This document shows, one piece after another, positions 1 through 5,592 of a stretch of 8,089 nucleotides of DNA; position 1 is the first letter of the stretch, and every line of letters starts with the position of its first letter. This DNA is from an uncultured Oscillospiraceae bacterium (GTDB taxonomy: Bacteria; Bacillota; Clostridia; UBA1212; SIG427), in the NCBI GenBank assembly GCA_902465325.1, contig CABQMV010000092.1, positions 1 to 8,089 of the forward strand, read 5' to 3'. The notes under the pieces were generated by a model. That model was not told where the DNA came from, did not search any database, and was given only the letters and a program-made list of their open reading frames with translations. The position numbers and the translations under genes were made by a program.

Positions 1-196
1 CTTTATTAAAATATTTGGCCACAAACTCTGCCTGCTGTCTCCAAGCAATTACATTGATAAAGTCCGCAGTAGGCTGCCCCTCTGTCTTAAAACGTCTGTC
101 TACTGCAACAGTAAAGCTGCAGACAGATATATTGGAAGCCGTTGCCCGTAATTCTGGATCTTTTGTTAATCTGCCGATTAATATTACTTTGTTCAT
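1..196 (-). CDS. ssb: Single-stranded DNA-binding protein SSB (N-terminal part, runs off window)
   Basis: SSB coats single-stranded DNA in replication, recombination and repair, normally as a homotetramer. Only the first 65 residues are present; the gene continues beyond base 1. The visible part begins MNKVILIGRLTKDPELR and continues with a stretch reading SFTVAVDR, then DFINVIAWRQQAE and FVAKYF. This is the classic start of the bacterial SSB OB-fold, including the conserved GRLTKDPELR strand and the NVIAWR segment. The ATG at 196 follows an AAGGTG ribosome site (202-207) that overlaps the rpsF stop codon; the genes are 9 nt apart. The order rpsF-ssb is the standard operon, with rpsR expected next outside the window. 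The C-terminal acidic tip that binds partner proteins cannot be checked here. Confidence 0.96.
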   Translation of the reverse strand, partial: MNKVILIGRLTKDPELRATASNISVCSFTVAVDRRFKTEGQPTADFINVIAWRQQAEFVAKYFNK

Positions 197-205
197 GATT
201 GCACC

Positions 206-490
206 TTAGCCTTCTTTTCTTAACACAAGATATCTCATGATGCCGTCCGTGATCTTGAAAATTCTCTCAAGCTCAGCCGGGAAATCGGGCTCTGCTGTCA
301 TGGTTGCCAAAACGTAATAGCCTTCGCTCTTATCATTGATAAGATAGGCCAGACGTCTCTTACCCCATTCCGCAAATGAATCCAGAGTTGCCTTCGCCTC
401 CATTAAGCTCTTAAACTTCTCAACAGTGGCTGTGACAGTCTCTTCACCCAACTCCGGGTCAACTATAAACATTACCTCGTAGCTGTTCAT
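206..490 (-). CDS. rpsF: 30S ribosomal protein S6
   Basis: S6 is a small-subunit ribosomal protein that binds the central domain of 16S rRNA as a heterodimer with S18. The product has 94 residues, normal for the family. It opens MNSYEVMFIVDPEL and carries the family's middle segment AEWGKRRLAYLINDKSEGYYV (split here as AEWGKRRLAY and LINDKSEGYYV, about residues 40-60), then ERIFKITDGIMRYLVLR near the end, all typical of S6. An in-frame extension upstream is open, but the ATG at 490 is preceded by an excellent AAAGGAGGTG ribosome site and matches the usual S6 N-terminus. It is the first gene after the promoter at 575-603 and is followed 9 nt later by ssb, so both are probably co-transcribed with rpsR outside the window. 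Confidence 0.98.
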   Translation of the reverse strand: MNSYEVMFIVDPELGEETVTATVEKFKSLMEAKATLDSFAEWGKRRLAYLINDKSEGYYVLATMTAEPDFPAELERIFKITDGIMRYLVLRKEG

Positions 491-517
491 GCTTTCACCT
501 CCTTTTGGACTAAACGA

Positions 518-539
518 TCCTGCATTATTTCGTGCAGGA
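518..539 (-). promoter_or_regulatory. Hairpin in rpsF mRNA leader
   Basis: A perfect inverted repeat, TCCTGCA, 8 nt loop, TGCAGGA, lies in the roughly 78-nt leader between the predicted rpsF start of transcription and the ribosome site. It has no following T-run in the transcribed direction, so it is not an intrinsic terminator. Ribosomal protein operons often carry leader structures for feedback control, and an S6:S18-binding leader motif is known in many bacteria. I cannot confirm that this hairpin matches that motif. Confidence 0.5.
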
Positions 540-574
540 CAAGGAAAAACTCCGATAAATATACCGGTTGGATT

Positions 575-603
575 ATTGTAACATACTGGCAATTGAAAAA
601 CAA
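575..603 (-). promoter_or_regulatory. Sigma-A promoter of rpsF-ssb operon
   Basis: On the minus strand a -35 box TTGTTT (598-603) is separated by exactly 17 nt from a -10 box TACAAT (575-580). A TG one base before the -10 makes it an extended -10. Transcription should start near 568, giving a leader of about 78 nt before the rpsF ATG at 490. Confidence 0.8.
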
Positions 604-626
604 GCCCCGAAACCAAGGAAAACCCT

Positions 627-1613
627 TTACAGTAAACTGCCCAGTACCTTCTTTAAAAAAGCCTTGTATTCCTCCACCGTATTGGTGGGGCCAGTGATGT
701 GGATATCCCCGCCAAAGGAAGTCAGCCATCCAAAAAATTGGGGGCTGACAGTTACGGTCACCGTAACACGGAAAATAGAGTTTGTCTCCTTTATCAGAAT
801 AACCTCTTTGCCAAATCGGTCCAGTATGACACCTACCAACTGATTTTTACAAGACAGCGTAACCTTTTCACTTCTGCCTCCGAACATTCCGAATGTCTGC
901 CGGGAATATGTAGCCAGATTAATTTCTTCAAAAATTTTATCGTCACACCGTGTCTCTTCCGTTATATGAATCTCCAGCATTTTATCCACACGGAAATGTT
1001 TGATTTTCTCCGCATCGTGATCATAGCCAATCATATAATAATTCTCATCATCCCAAATCATGGCATAGGGACTGACCGTATACCGATAACTGCCATGCCT
1101 GGAGCGCAATTCCTTAGACAGGGTCCATTCACAGTATAAGAAAGTAATTTTCACCTTACTGGAAATCGCCTCATGCAGCTGATCAATTCCAATGTATACT
1201 GTCTCATTAAAAGACTTTACTCTGTCAGCAATATAGACCTGTCTCTTGAACTGTCCTGCATCGTAAATACTGACAAAGCGGCTCAGCTTTTCAATAAGCT
1301 CCTGGGACTTTCTGGCTGTTATAAATTTGCTGGCCTGCACCGCATCCACCAAAAATTTTAATTCTGGAATCTGGAAAACCCCTGAGGCCATATAGAAGCC
1401 GCTGGGACTTTTCTTTTTGTAAACAATATCAAAACCGTATTCAACCAGCGCCTGGATGTCGTGATAAATCGTCTTTCGCTCCGCTTTAATATTATTCCGC
1501 GCCAGCATCTCTATAATATCCGCCGTACGAACCGGATGCTCATAATTGGATTGCTGTGTCAGATAATCCACAATGTAAAAAAGCTTCATGTGCTGATTAG
1601 CGGATCTGCTCAT
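627..1613 (-). CDS. HTH and WYL-domain transcriptional regulator
   Basis: Predicted DNA-binding regulator of 328 residues, a usual size for DeoR-like HTH plus WYL proteins. Residues about 8-60 form the N-terminal winged helix-turn-helix (VRTADIIEML, then ERKTIYHDIQALVEYGFDI). Residues about 140-215 match the WYL domain: RYTVSPYAMIWDDENYYMIGYD, given in two parts as RYTVSPYAMIW and DDENYYMIGYD, where YYMIG replaces the eponymous W-Y-L, followed by FRVDKM. A C-terminal WYL-associated domain follows (about 240-328). WYL domains are known to sense ligands or nucleic acid and to activate or repress transcription; the target here is unknown. The ATG at 1613 overlaps the sigH stop as ATGA, with a weak GAGAGG site 10 nt upstream, so translation is probably coupled to sigH. 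No strong terminator follows its stop. Confidence 0.9.
   Translation of the reverse strand: MSRSANQHMKLFYIVDYLTQQSNYEHPVRTADIIEMLARNNIKAERKTIYHDIQALVEYGFDIVYKKKSPSGFYMASGVFQIPELKFLVDAVQASKFITARKSQELIEKLSRFVSIYDAGQFKRQVYIADRVKSFNETVYIGIDQLHEAISSKVKITFLYCEWTLSKELRSRHGSYRYTVSPYAMIWDDENYYMIGYDHDAEKIKHFRVDKMLEIHITEETRCDDKIFEEINLATYSRQTFGMFGGRSEKVTLSCKNQLVGVILDRFGKEVILIKETNSIFRVTVTVTVSPQFFGWLTSFGGDIHITGPTNTVEEYKAFLKKVLGSLL
751..767. repeat. 17-bp hyphenated palindrome inside the WYL regulator gene
   Basis: GTTACGGTCACCGTAAC is a perfect 8-bp inverted repeat around one central base. It lies in the coding sequence for the VTVTV stretch (residues about 283-289) of the WYL regulator. It may simply reflect alternating Val and Thr codons, or it may be a protein-binding site. 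Confidence 0.7.
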
Positions 1614-2224
1614 AAAAAACCCGCCTCTCTGATTTTTTTCTTGATCCTCTGCAGTGCATTGTCTACGGATTTAATATCTTTTCCCAAGGCCGCCGCGATA
1701 TGGCTGTAGGACTGCCCTTCCATAAACAAACTCAGTACTTTAAATTCCATTTTACTGAGACACTCTCTGAGGCTGTCTTCTAAAAGCTGATGACTCTCTT
1801 CTTCAATAATAAGCTTCTCCGGGTCGGGGCTTGCCGGCATAACATCAGCCAATAGGCCTGCCTGTTCCTCAGAGGCCTGTCCTCCGCCAGAAAAAATAGA
1901 CACATAGGAATTCAAGGGCTGATGTTTCTGTCTGGTAGCCGCCCTTACAGCTGAAATCACATTTCGCTTAATGCAAAACTCAGCAAACACAGAAAAAGAA
2001 ACATTTTTTTCCTGGCGGAAGCTGTGTATGGCGTTATTCAAGCCGATCATACCCTCTTGGAGCAAATCCTCCCGATCTCCTCCTACAAGAAAATACGGCG
2101 CAGTCACCTGCCTTACCAAATATTTGTATTTCTCCAGCAGAAATTCGCAGGCCGTCATGTCCCCCTCCCTGGCAAGCAGAGAAAGCTGTGCGTCTGTCAA
2201 ATTCCTATAATCTGTGTCAACCAT
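1610..2224 (-). CDS. sigH: RNA polymerase sigma-H factor (Spo0H family)
   Basis: Alternative sigma-70 family factor; in Bacillus and Clostridia SigH directs transition-phase and early sporulation genes. The product has 204 residues, close to the family norm. Region 2 (about 30-108) contains YFLVGGDREDLLQEGMIGL and the SigH hallmark ATRQKHQPLNSYVSI. Region 4 (about 145-200) carries the helix-turn-helix SYSHIAAALGKDIKSVDNAL and QRIKKKI, which contacts the -35 box. Two upstream in-frame starts exist (TTG at 2242, ATG at 2233). I chose the ATG at 2224 because the only ribosome site, GAAGGA at 2235-2240, lies 10 nt before it and touches the other ATG. The gene starts 25 nt after the cysE stop and overlaps the WYL gene by 4 nt. 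The usual neighbours rlmB, yacP, secE and nusG are absent. Confidence 0.94.
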   Translation of the reverse strand: MVDTDYRNLTDAQLSLLAREGDMTACEFLLEKYKYLVRQVTAPYFLVGGDREDLLQEGMIGLNNAIHSFRQEKNVSFSVFAEFCIKRNVISAVRAATRQKHQPLNSYVSIFSGGGQASEEQAGLLADVMPASPDPEKLIIEEESHQLLEDSLRECLSKMEFKVLSLFMEGQSYSHIAAALGKDIKSVDNALQRIKKKIREAGFL

Positions 2225-2234
2225 CCTGTTCATT

Positions 2235-2240
2235 TCCTTC
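2235..2240 (-). promoter_or_regulatory. Ribosome site deciding the sigH start
   Basis: GAAGGA on the minus strand lies 10 nt before the ATG at 2224 but directly abuts the ATG at 2233 and lies downstream of the TTG at 2242. Spacing therefore favours 2224. Confidence 0.55.
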
Positions 2241-2249
2241 AATCAGAAT

Positions 2250-2924
2250 TCACGACTCAGATTTCGAGTCCTGCTCCTGCATACATTTTACCAGCTTGTT
2301 TACATAGGCCTCGTCTTTTGCCATCATAGCTCTCAGCTTGCCAATCTCCTCCTCAAAGGGATCTGGGCCTGTATTGTGTTCTAGCTCCACAGAAGGCGCG
2401 ACGACCCGCTGCCCGTCCTGTTTTACAAGCCGCGCTTTAATTCCAGTAAAAGTAGAATTGGCAGGCACATCCGTCAGCACAATAGAGCCTGCTCCGATCA
2501 TAGCATTGTCCCCTATTGTAACAGGTCCCAATATTTTTGCACCCGCTCCGATTAATACATTATTTCCAATGGTGGGATGCCGCTTAGAATGCTTTTCGTG
2601 CCCAGTACCGCCTAATGTCACCTGATGATAAATCGTGCAGTTGTCGCCGATTTCTGCTGTCTCTCCTATTACAACCCCATGGCCATGGTCAATAAACAGT
2701 CCTTCTCCGATATGAGCCCCCGGATGTATTTCAATCCCTGTTCTCCGGTTGCAGATCTGAGAAATCCATCGGGCAATAAAAAACCACCTATGTCTGAAAA
2801 AAAACGCGGCCAATTTGTGATATACCATAGCGTGAAACCCCGGATACAGCATAAATACTTCAAATGTACTTCTGGCAGCCGGATCTCGGGCGGCAATTTG
2901 TCTTGCACAGTTCATCAATTTCAT
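2250..2924 (-). CDS. cysE: Serine O-acetyltransferase
   Basis: CysE acetylates L-serine with acetyl-CoA to give O-acetylserine, the precursor that cysteine synthase turns into cysteine. The cytoplasmic protein of 224 residues has the conserved N-terminal helix segment ARDPAARSTFEVFMLYPG (about 12-29) and then a left-handed beta-helix of hexapeptide repeats (about 64-165). The catalytic Asp-His pair is in IDHGHGVVIGETA (D79, H80), the second active-site His in KRHPTIG (H116), and the CoA-binding motif is QVTLGGTG. The ATG at 2924 follows GGAAGGA at an 8-nt spacing; an in-frame GTG at 2942 has no ribosome site. The tail (about 188-224) is charged, helical-looking and ends in Ser, not the terminal Ile used by the E. 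coli enzyme to dock into CysK. It has its own promoter and is followed by sigH. Confidence 0.96.
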   Translation of the reverse strand: MKLMNCARQIAARDPAARSTFEVFMLYPGFHAMVYHKLAAFFFRHRWFFIARWISQICNRRTGIEIHPGAHIGEGLFIDHGHGVVIGETAEIGDNCTIYHQVTLGGTGHEKHSKRHPTIGNNVLIGAGAKILGPVTIGDNAMIGAGSIVLTDVPANSTFTGIKARLVKQDGQRVVAPSVELEHNTGPDPFEEEIGKLRAMMAKDEAYVNKLVKCMQEQDSKSES

Positions 2925-2956
2925 AAGGTATTTCCTTCCCACAAATTTCCTAATAT

Positions 2957-2985
2957 ATTATAGCATATGAAACTTTCTTTCGCAA
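2957..2985 (-). promoter_or_regulatory. Sigma-A promoter of cysE-sigH-WYL operon
   Basis: Minus-strand -35 TTGCGA (2980-2985), 17-nt spacer, perfect -10 TATAAT (2957-2962) preceded by TG at the extended -10 position. Transcription should start near 2950, leaving only about 26 nt of leader, too short for a T-box or SAM riboswitch. Confidence 0.88.
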
Positions 2986-3030
2986 TGACAGAGCCATTTG
3001 CCCTTTCTCCTAAAAAATAAATACTGAGAT

Positions 3031-3060
3031 AAAAAAACAGGCGCTGTATAACGCCTGTTT
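3031..3060 (-). terminator. Intrinsic terminator after 6S RNA
   Basis: On the minus strand a 9-bp perfect stem AAACAGGCG / CGCCTGTTT with an 8-nt loop runs directly into seven Ts (3031-3037). The other strand has no T-run after the stem, so it acts on minus-strand transcripts. It ends the 6S RNA and any read-through from the upstream nnr-alr operon, separating them from the cysE promoter. Confidence 0.93.
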
Positions 3061-3063
3061 GAT

Positions 3064-3280
3064 ATCAAAATAACTATCCCAAAATGCCGCCCCCAAATTT
3101 TGACACCTAGCCTTAGCTAGGTGGGCGTCCTGTGCCATGCCTCAACCATCCGCTGTCTCATCAGAGAAATCCAAAGGATTGCGCGGCCCGGTTTCACATG
3201 GGCAAGAAGGACTCCCGTTTATGAGATGTAGGTTCAAAATATGGGATCTTAACCGTACACCCCAGGATAGTTCTTTCTTC
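3064..3280 (-). ncRNA. ssrS: 6S RNA
   Basis: 6S RNA mimics an open promoter and sequesters the housekeeping RNA polymerase holoenzyme, mainly in stationary phase. Evidence is structural and by comparison. The ends pair: AACTATCC (3265-3272) with GGATAGTT (3072-3079). The stem continues as ATCCTGGGGTG against CATTTTGGGAT, matching base for base in position the E. coli closing stem UCUCUGAGAUG / CAUCUCGGAGA; the 3' side keeps the GGCGGCA block before it. The 3' side of the central bubble carries an 8-bp hairpin CACCTAGC-TAAG-GCTAGGTG (3104-3123), as in other 6S RNAs. The upper arm pairs GGGAGTCCT (3208-3216) with AGGACGCCC (3123-3131), then TGCC and CATG with CATGGCA, ending in small stems. A promoter precedes it and a terminator follows. 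Mature ends are estimates; SRP RNA, RNase P and tmRNA signatures are absent. Confidence 0.9.
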
Positions 3281-3322
3281 GGTTATTATTATAACCAGAA
3301 CCCTCTAAAAAATCAACTGGTT
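3281..3322. repeat. Overlapping inverted repeats across the 6S promoter
   Basis: GGTTAT-TATT-ATAACC (3281-3296) covers the -10 box, and AACCAG (3293-3298) with CTGGTT (3317-3322) brackets the -35 box and spacer. Both have 6-bp perfect arms. They could be operator sites; chance in AT-rich promoter DNA is also possible. Confidence 0.5.
3288..3316 (-). promoter_or_regulatory. Promoter of 6S RNA
   Basis: Minus-strand -35 TTGATT (3311-3316), 17-nt spacer, perfect -10 TATAAT (3288-3293). The start should be the G at 3280 or A at 3279. The -35 lies only 7 nt after the DUF3343 stop codon. Confidence 0.85.
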
Positions 3323-3323
3323 T

Positions 3324-3533
3324 TTACAGCCATTTCTCTGGCATAATCCCTGCACGGCCGGCAGCCTGCTTTGCCGCTGACAGCTGCGGCTTTGCAAACC
3401 GTACGCCATAGCTGCATCCATTTTCATTTCCTATCCTGGAAAGCGCCACCAGTTCACCGTGAATACCATTTCTTTCCAAAACACTCAAAAATTGAATGGC
3501 TTTATTATTGGACTTGAATGTTGCTGTAATCAT
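3324..3533 (-). CDS. Small DUF3343 (putative Se/S carrier-like) protein
   Basis: A 69-residue cytoplasmic protein resembling the DUF3343 family (PF11823, named putative Se/S carrier protein-like). The visible pattern is an opening beta strand MITATFKSNNKAIQFLSVL, a helix, then GELVALSRIG and a single-cysteine segment NGCSYGVRF (Cys40), followed by a helix AAKQAAGRAGI; family members have a comparable S/C-containing strand before an RF motif. The family's biochemical role is not established, and no selenium or sulfur-transfer gene is in the window. The ATG at 3533 has AAAGGAG 9 nt upstream. It lies 35 nt after ogg, probably as the last protein gene of that operon, and its stop is close to the 6S promoter. 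Assignment rests on pattern recognition over a short protein. Confidence 0.7.
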   Translation of the reverse strand: MITATFKSNNKAIQFLSVLERNGIHGELVALSRIGNENGCSYGVRFAKPQLSAAKQAAGRAGIMPEKWL

Positions 3534-3551
3534 ATGCCCTAGCTCCTTTAC

Positions 3552-3575
3552 GATATAAAATCCATTCTTTATATC
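3552..3575 (-). repeat. AT-rich hairpin spanning the ogg stop codon
   Basis: Perfect 8-bp arms GATATAAA / TTTATATC with an 8-nt loop. In the mRNA the 5' arm contains the ogg TAA stop, and the 3' arm ends 2 nt before the AAAGGAG ribosome site of the DUF3343 gene. There is no T-run, so it is not a terminator; it could affect translation or mRNA processing between the two genes. Confidence 0.6.
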
Positions 3576-4423
3576 ATATTCCGAAGTTCCTCCATGTGTT
3601 CTCTGGCATAATAAAAGAGATACTGCTGAGCAAAACCGCGCATTTTACCAAAGTGCTCCGCTGCAAAGGCGTCGACTTCTTTCACAGAAGCCGTTCTTTT
3701 AAAATACAGCTCCTCCATGATCCGCTTCACCCACACATCTACCGGAAACACATCCTGTCTGGCCCCTGTAAACAGCAAAATGCAGTCGGCAACCTTGTTT
3801 CCTACGCCCATGTAGGAGCACAGTGCCCGGCGGGCCCCCTGAAGACTCATCGCCTGCAGTGCTTTCACAGTAACAGGATTTTCCCTCAATTGCCGGCAGG
3901 TATGTACAATGTACCGGCAGCGGTAGCCCGCATGCAGTCTTTCGCTCAGCTCCTCCTCTGTGGCGGAACACAGCTGCCTGCAGTCTGGGAAAGCAAAGTG
4001 ACCTCCTAAATCACGGCCGTAATATACAGCGGCCTGTTCCACACATCCCCGGATCCTGGGAATGTTGTTGTTGGCAGAAAGAATAAAAGAAATAACTGTT
4101 TCAAAAAATTCCTGATTCAGGATTCTGAGACCCCCGCCAAAGGCAATGGCGCAGTCCAAAAAACGGTCAATACCGGTCAGCTGCTGTTTAATCGCCTCAT
4201 AATCCCGGTCCAAATCAAAATAAGTATACCAGAATGCCCGGTCCTCCTGTCTGGCACCGTCAATCCAAAGGACTCCGTCTTCAGCACGAACCCGTACAAA
4301 TCTGCCTCCCGCCACGCCGCTGTATATACCATTCGCTTCTTCTGTCCAGCGAAAGCACTGTCCGCAGTTAAAAACAGCCCGCAGATCGATTTGTCCTATA
4401 TTTTCAAAAACAAGGCTGCTCAT
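3569..4423 (-). CDS. ogg: 8-oxoguanine DNA glycosylase / AP lyase, OGG1 type
   Basis: Base-excision repair enzyme that removes 8-oxoguanine from DNA and cuts the abasic strand. The 284-residue protein has the OGG N-terminal domain (about 1-110) with the signature FNCGQCFRW (residues 18-26), then the helix-hairpin-helix GPD domain. SFILSANNNIPRIRG (about 112-126) aligns with the SSSCNNIARITG segment of human OGG1, and GYRCRYI with its GYRARYV. The hairpin GVGNKVADC holds the catalytic lysine (K210) and FPVDVW the catalytic aspartate (D229). Both catalytic residues are present, so it should be active. The ATG at 4423 overlaps the alr stop as ATGA with only a weak upstream ribosome site, suggesting coupled translation. 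An earlier in-frame GTG at 4459 lies inside alr and adds no conserved residues. Confidence 0.93.
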   Translation of the reverse strand: MSSLVFENIGQIDLRAVFNCGQCFRWTEEANGIYSGVAGGRFVRVRAEDGVLWIDGARQEDRAFWYTYFDLDRDYEAIKQQLTGIDRFLDCAIAFGGGLRILNQEFFETVISFILSANNNIPRIRGCVEQAAVYYGRDLGGHFAFPDCRQLCSATEEELSERLHAGYRCRYIVHTCRQLRENPVTVKALQAMSLQGARRALCSYMGVGNKVADCILLFTGARQDVFPVDVWVKRIMEELYFKRTASVKEVDAFAAEHFGKMRGFAQQYLFYYAREHMEELRNMI

Positions 4424-5592
4424 AAAGCTTCTTTCACAATAAAATTCAACACATTGCACACCTGTCCTTCTTTATAATACACACGGGGCACCCTTTTCCC
4501 AATTAGACAAACAAGCTCATAGTTAATGGTGTCCGCCAATACTGCCAGCTCGTTAACCGATATTTCTCCGCCAAACAGCTCTACAGTATCTCCTACGGAC
4601 ACGGGCCCTTTCATACAGCTTACATCCGCCATTAACTGGTCCATACAAACCCGTCCTCTGACCGGACAGCGTTCTCCGTTAATCCCTACACAGGCCCGAT
4701 TACTGAAGGCCCGCAGATAGCCGTCCGCATAGCCAATGGAAACCGTGGCAATTCTGCTGCGGGCCTTGGTCTGAAAGGTTCTTCCGTAGCTAACAGACGA
4801 ACCGGCCTCCAGTTCCTTTAAGTTGGTAACCCGTGCCTTCAAACTCATAGCCGGCCAAAGGTCTATTGCCCCCGTATCTGTAGCAGCAGACGGGTGCAGA
4901 CCATACAAAATAATGCCTGCTCTTACCAAATCCAAATGCATTTGGGGAAATCGTATAATAGCGGCACTGTTGGCTACATGTCTTACCGGAATATGAATTC
5001 CTACTCGGGAAAGCTCTGTTGAAATATTATTGAAAAGCTCAAACTGCCGAAGCGTATAGGCATCCTGCTGGCCCGTCTCGTCCGCCACCGCAAAGTGCGT
5101 AAACATTCCCTCAATTACAAGTCCCGGCAGTTTACTGATTTCTACTACATCCTTCACAGCACTGTATCCGGGCAAAAAACCTACCCGTCCCATCCCTGTA
5201 TCAATTTTTACATGAACCTTTACCCTTGCCAAGCGCTGCTCCGCCCTTTCTGAAAGCGCTCTTGCCAGCTCATGCGTAAAAACAGTTTGAGTAATATCGT
5301 AGTCGATAATATCATCTGCCCGGCACGGGTCTGTATAGCCCAATACCAGCAGAGGTACCCGTATACCGTCCTGACGGAGCTCAATGGCCTCATCCACCAT
5401 AGACACCGCCAACCTGGTGACACCGTTTGCCAATAAAGTATTAGCAACTTCTCTGACACCGTGACCGTAGGCATCTGCCTTTACAACGCCCATTACCTCC
5501 GCATGGGAACTGGTAATTCTTCTGATCTCCTGTACATTATGAGCAATTGCATCTAAATTAATTTCTGCCCAAGCTCTGCTCTGATTGTTCAT
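4420..5592 (-). CDS. alr: Alanine racemase
   Basis: PLP-dependent enzyme converting L-alanine to D-alanine for peptidoglycan. The 390 residues match the family. The N-terminal TIM barrel opens SRAWAEINLDAIAHNV and contains VVKADAYGHG with the PLP-binding lysine K38, then GMGRVGF (R136) and VANSAA. The C-terminal beta domain has SSVSYGRTF with the catalytic tyrosine Y269, IGYADGY and the VCMDQLMADV strand; the end runs KRVPRVYY. All main active-site motifs are intact. The ATG at 5592 overlaps the nnr stop as ATGA, with AGGAG at 5603-5607 ten nt upstream inside nnr. nnr followed by alr is a common Firmicutes arrangement (acpS-ydcC-alr or acpS-nnr-alr), here without acpS. A fused or separate partner is not needed for activity. 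Confidence 0.97.
   Translation of the reverse strand: MNNQSRAWAEINLDAIAHNVQEIRRITSSHAEVMGVVKADAYGHGVREVANTLLANGVTRLAVSMVDEAIELRQDGIRVPLLVLGYTDPCRADDIIDYDITQTVFTHELARALSERAEQRLARVKVHVKIDTGMGRVGFLPGYSAVKDVVEISKLPGLVIEGMFTHFAVADETGQQDAYTLRQFELFNNISTELSRVGIHIPVRHVANSAAIIRFPQMHLDLVRAGIILYGLHPSAATDTGAIDLWPAMSLKARVTNLKELEAGSSVSYGRTFQTKARSRIATVSIGYADGYLRAFSNRACVGINGERCPVRGRVCMDQLMADVSCMKGPVSVGDTVELFGGEISVNELAVLADTINYELVCLIGKRVPRVYYKEGQVCNVLNFIVKEAL

Noticed and set aside
604..626. Possible terminator after the WYL gene (CCTTG-GTTT-CGGGG then CTTGTTTTT)
   Set aside because: The stem has only five pairs, two of them G-T, and the T-run is interrupted and overlaps the rpsF -35 region; too weak to call.
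2199..2207. TAGGAATTT on the minus strand resembling a sigma-H -35 element, suggesting sigH autoregulation
   Set aside because: No GAAT-type -10 follows at the required 11-12 nt spacing, and it lies inside the sigH coding sequence.
2925..2956. T-box or other cysteine/SAM riboswitch before cysE
   Set aside because: A strong promoter sits so close that the leader is only about 26 nt, and no T-box sequence is present.
3064..3280. SRP RNA, RNase P RNA or tmRNA as an alternative identity for the non-coding gene
   Set aside because: The SRP GGAAGCAGC loop, the RNase P GAGGAAAGTCC core and tmRNA ends are all absent, while the 6S closing stem and bubble hairpin match.
3137..3346. Plus-strand open frame of 69 codons across the 6S region
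   Set aside because: It runs antisense to the 6S RNA and its promoter, and the protein resembles nothing I know.
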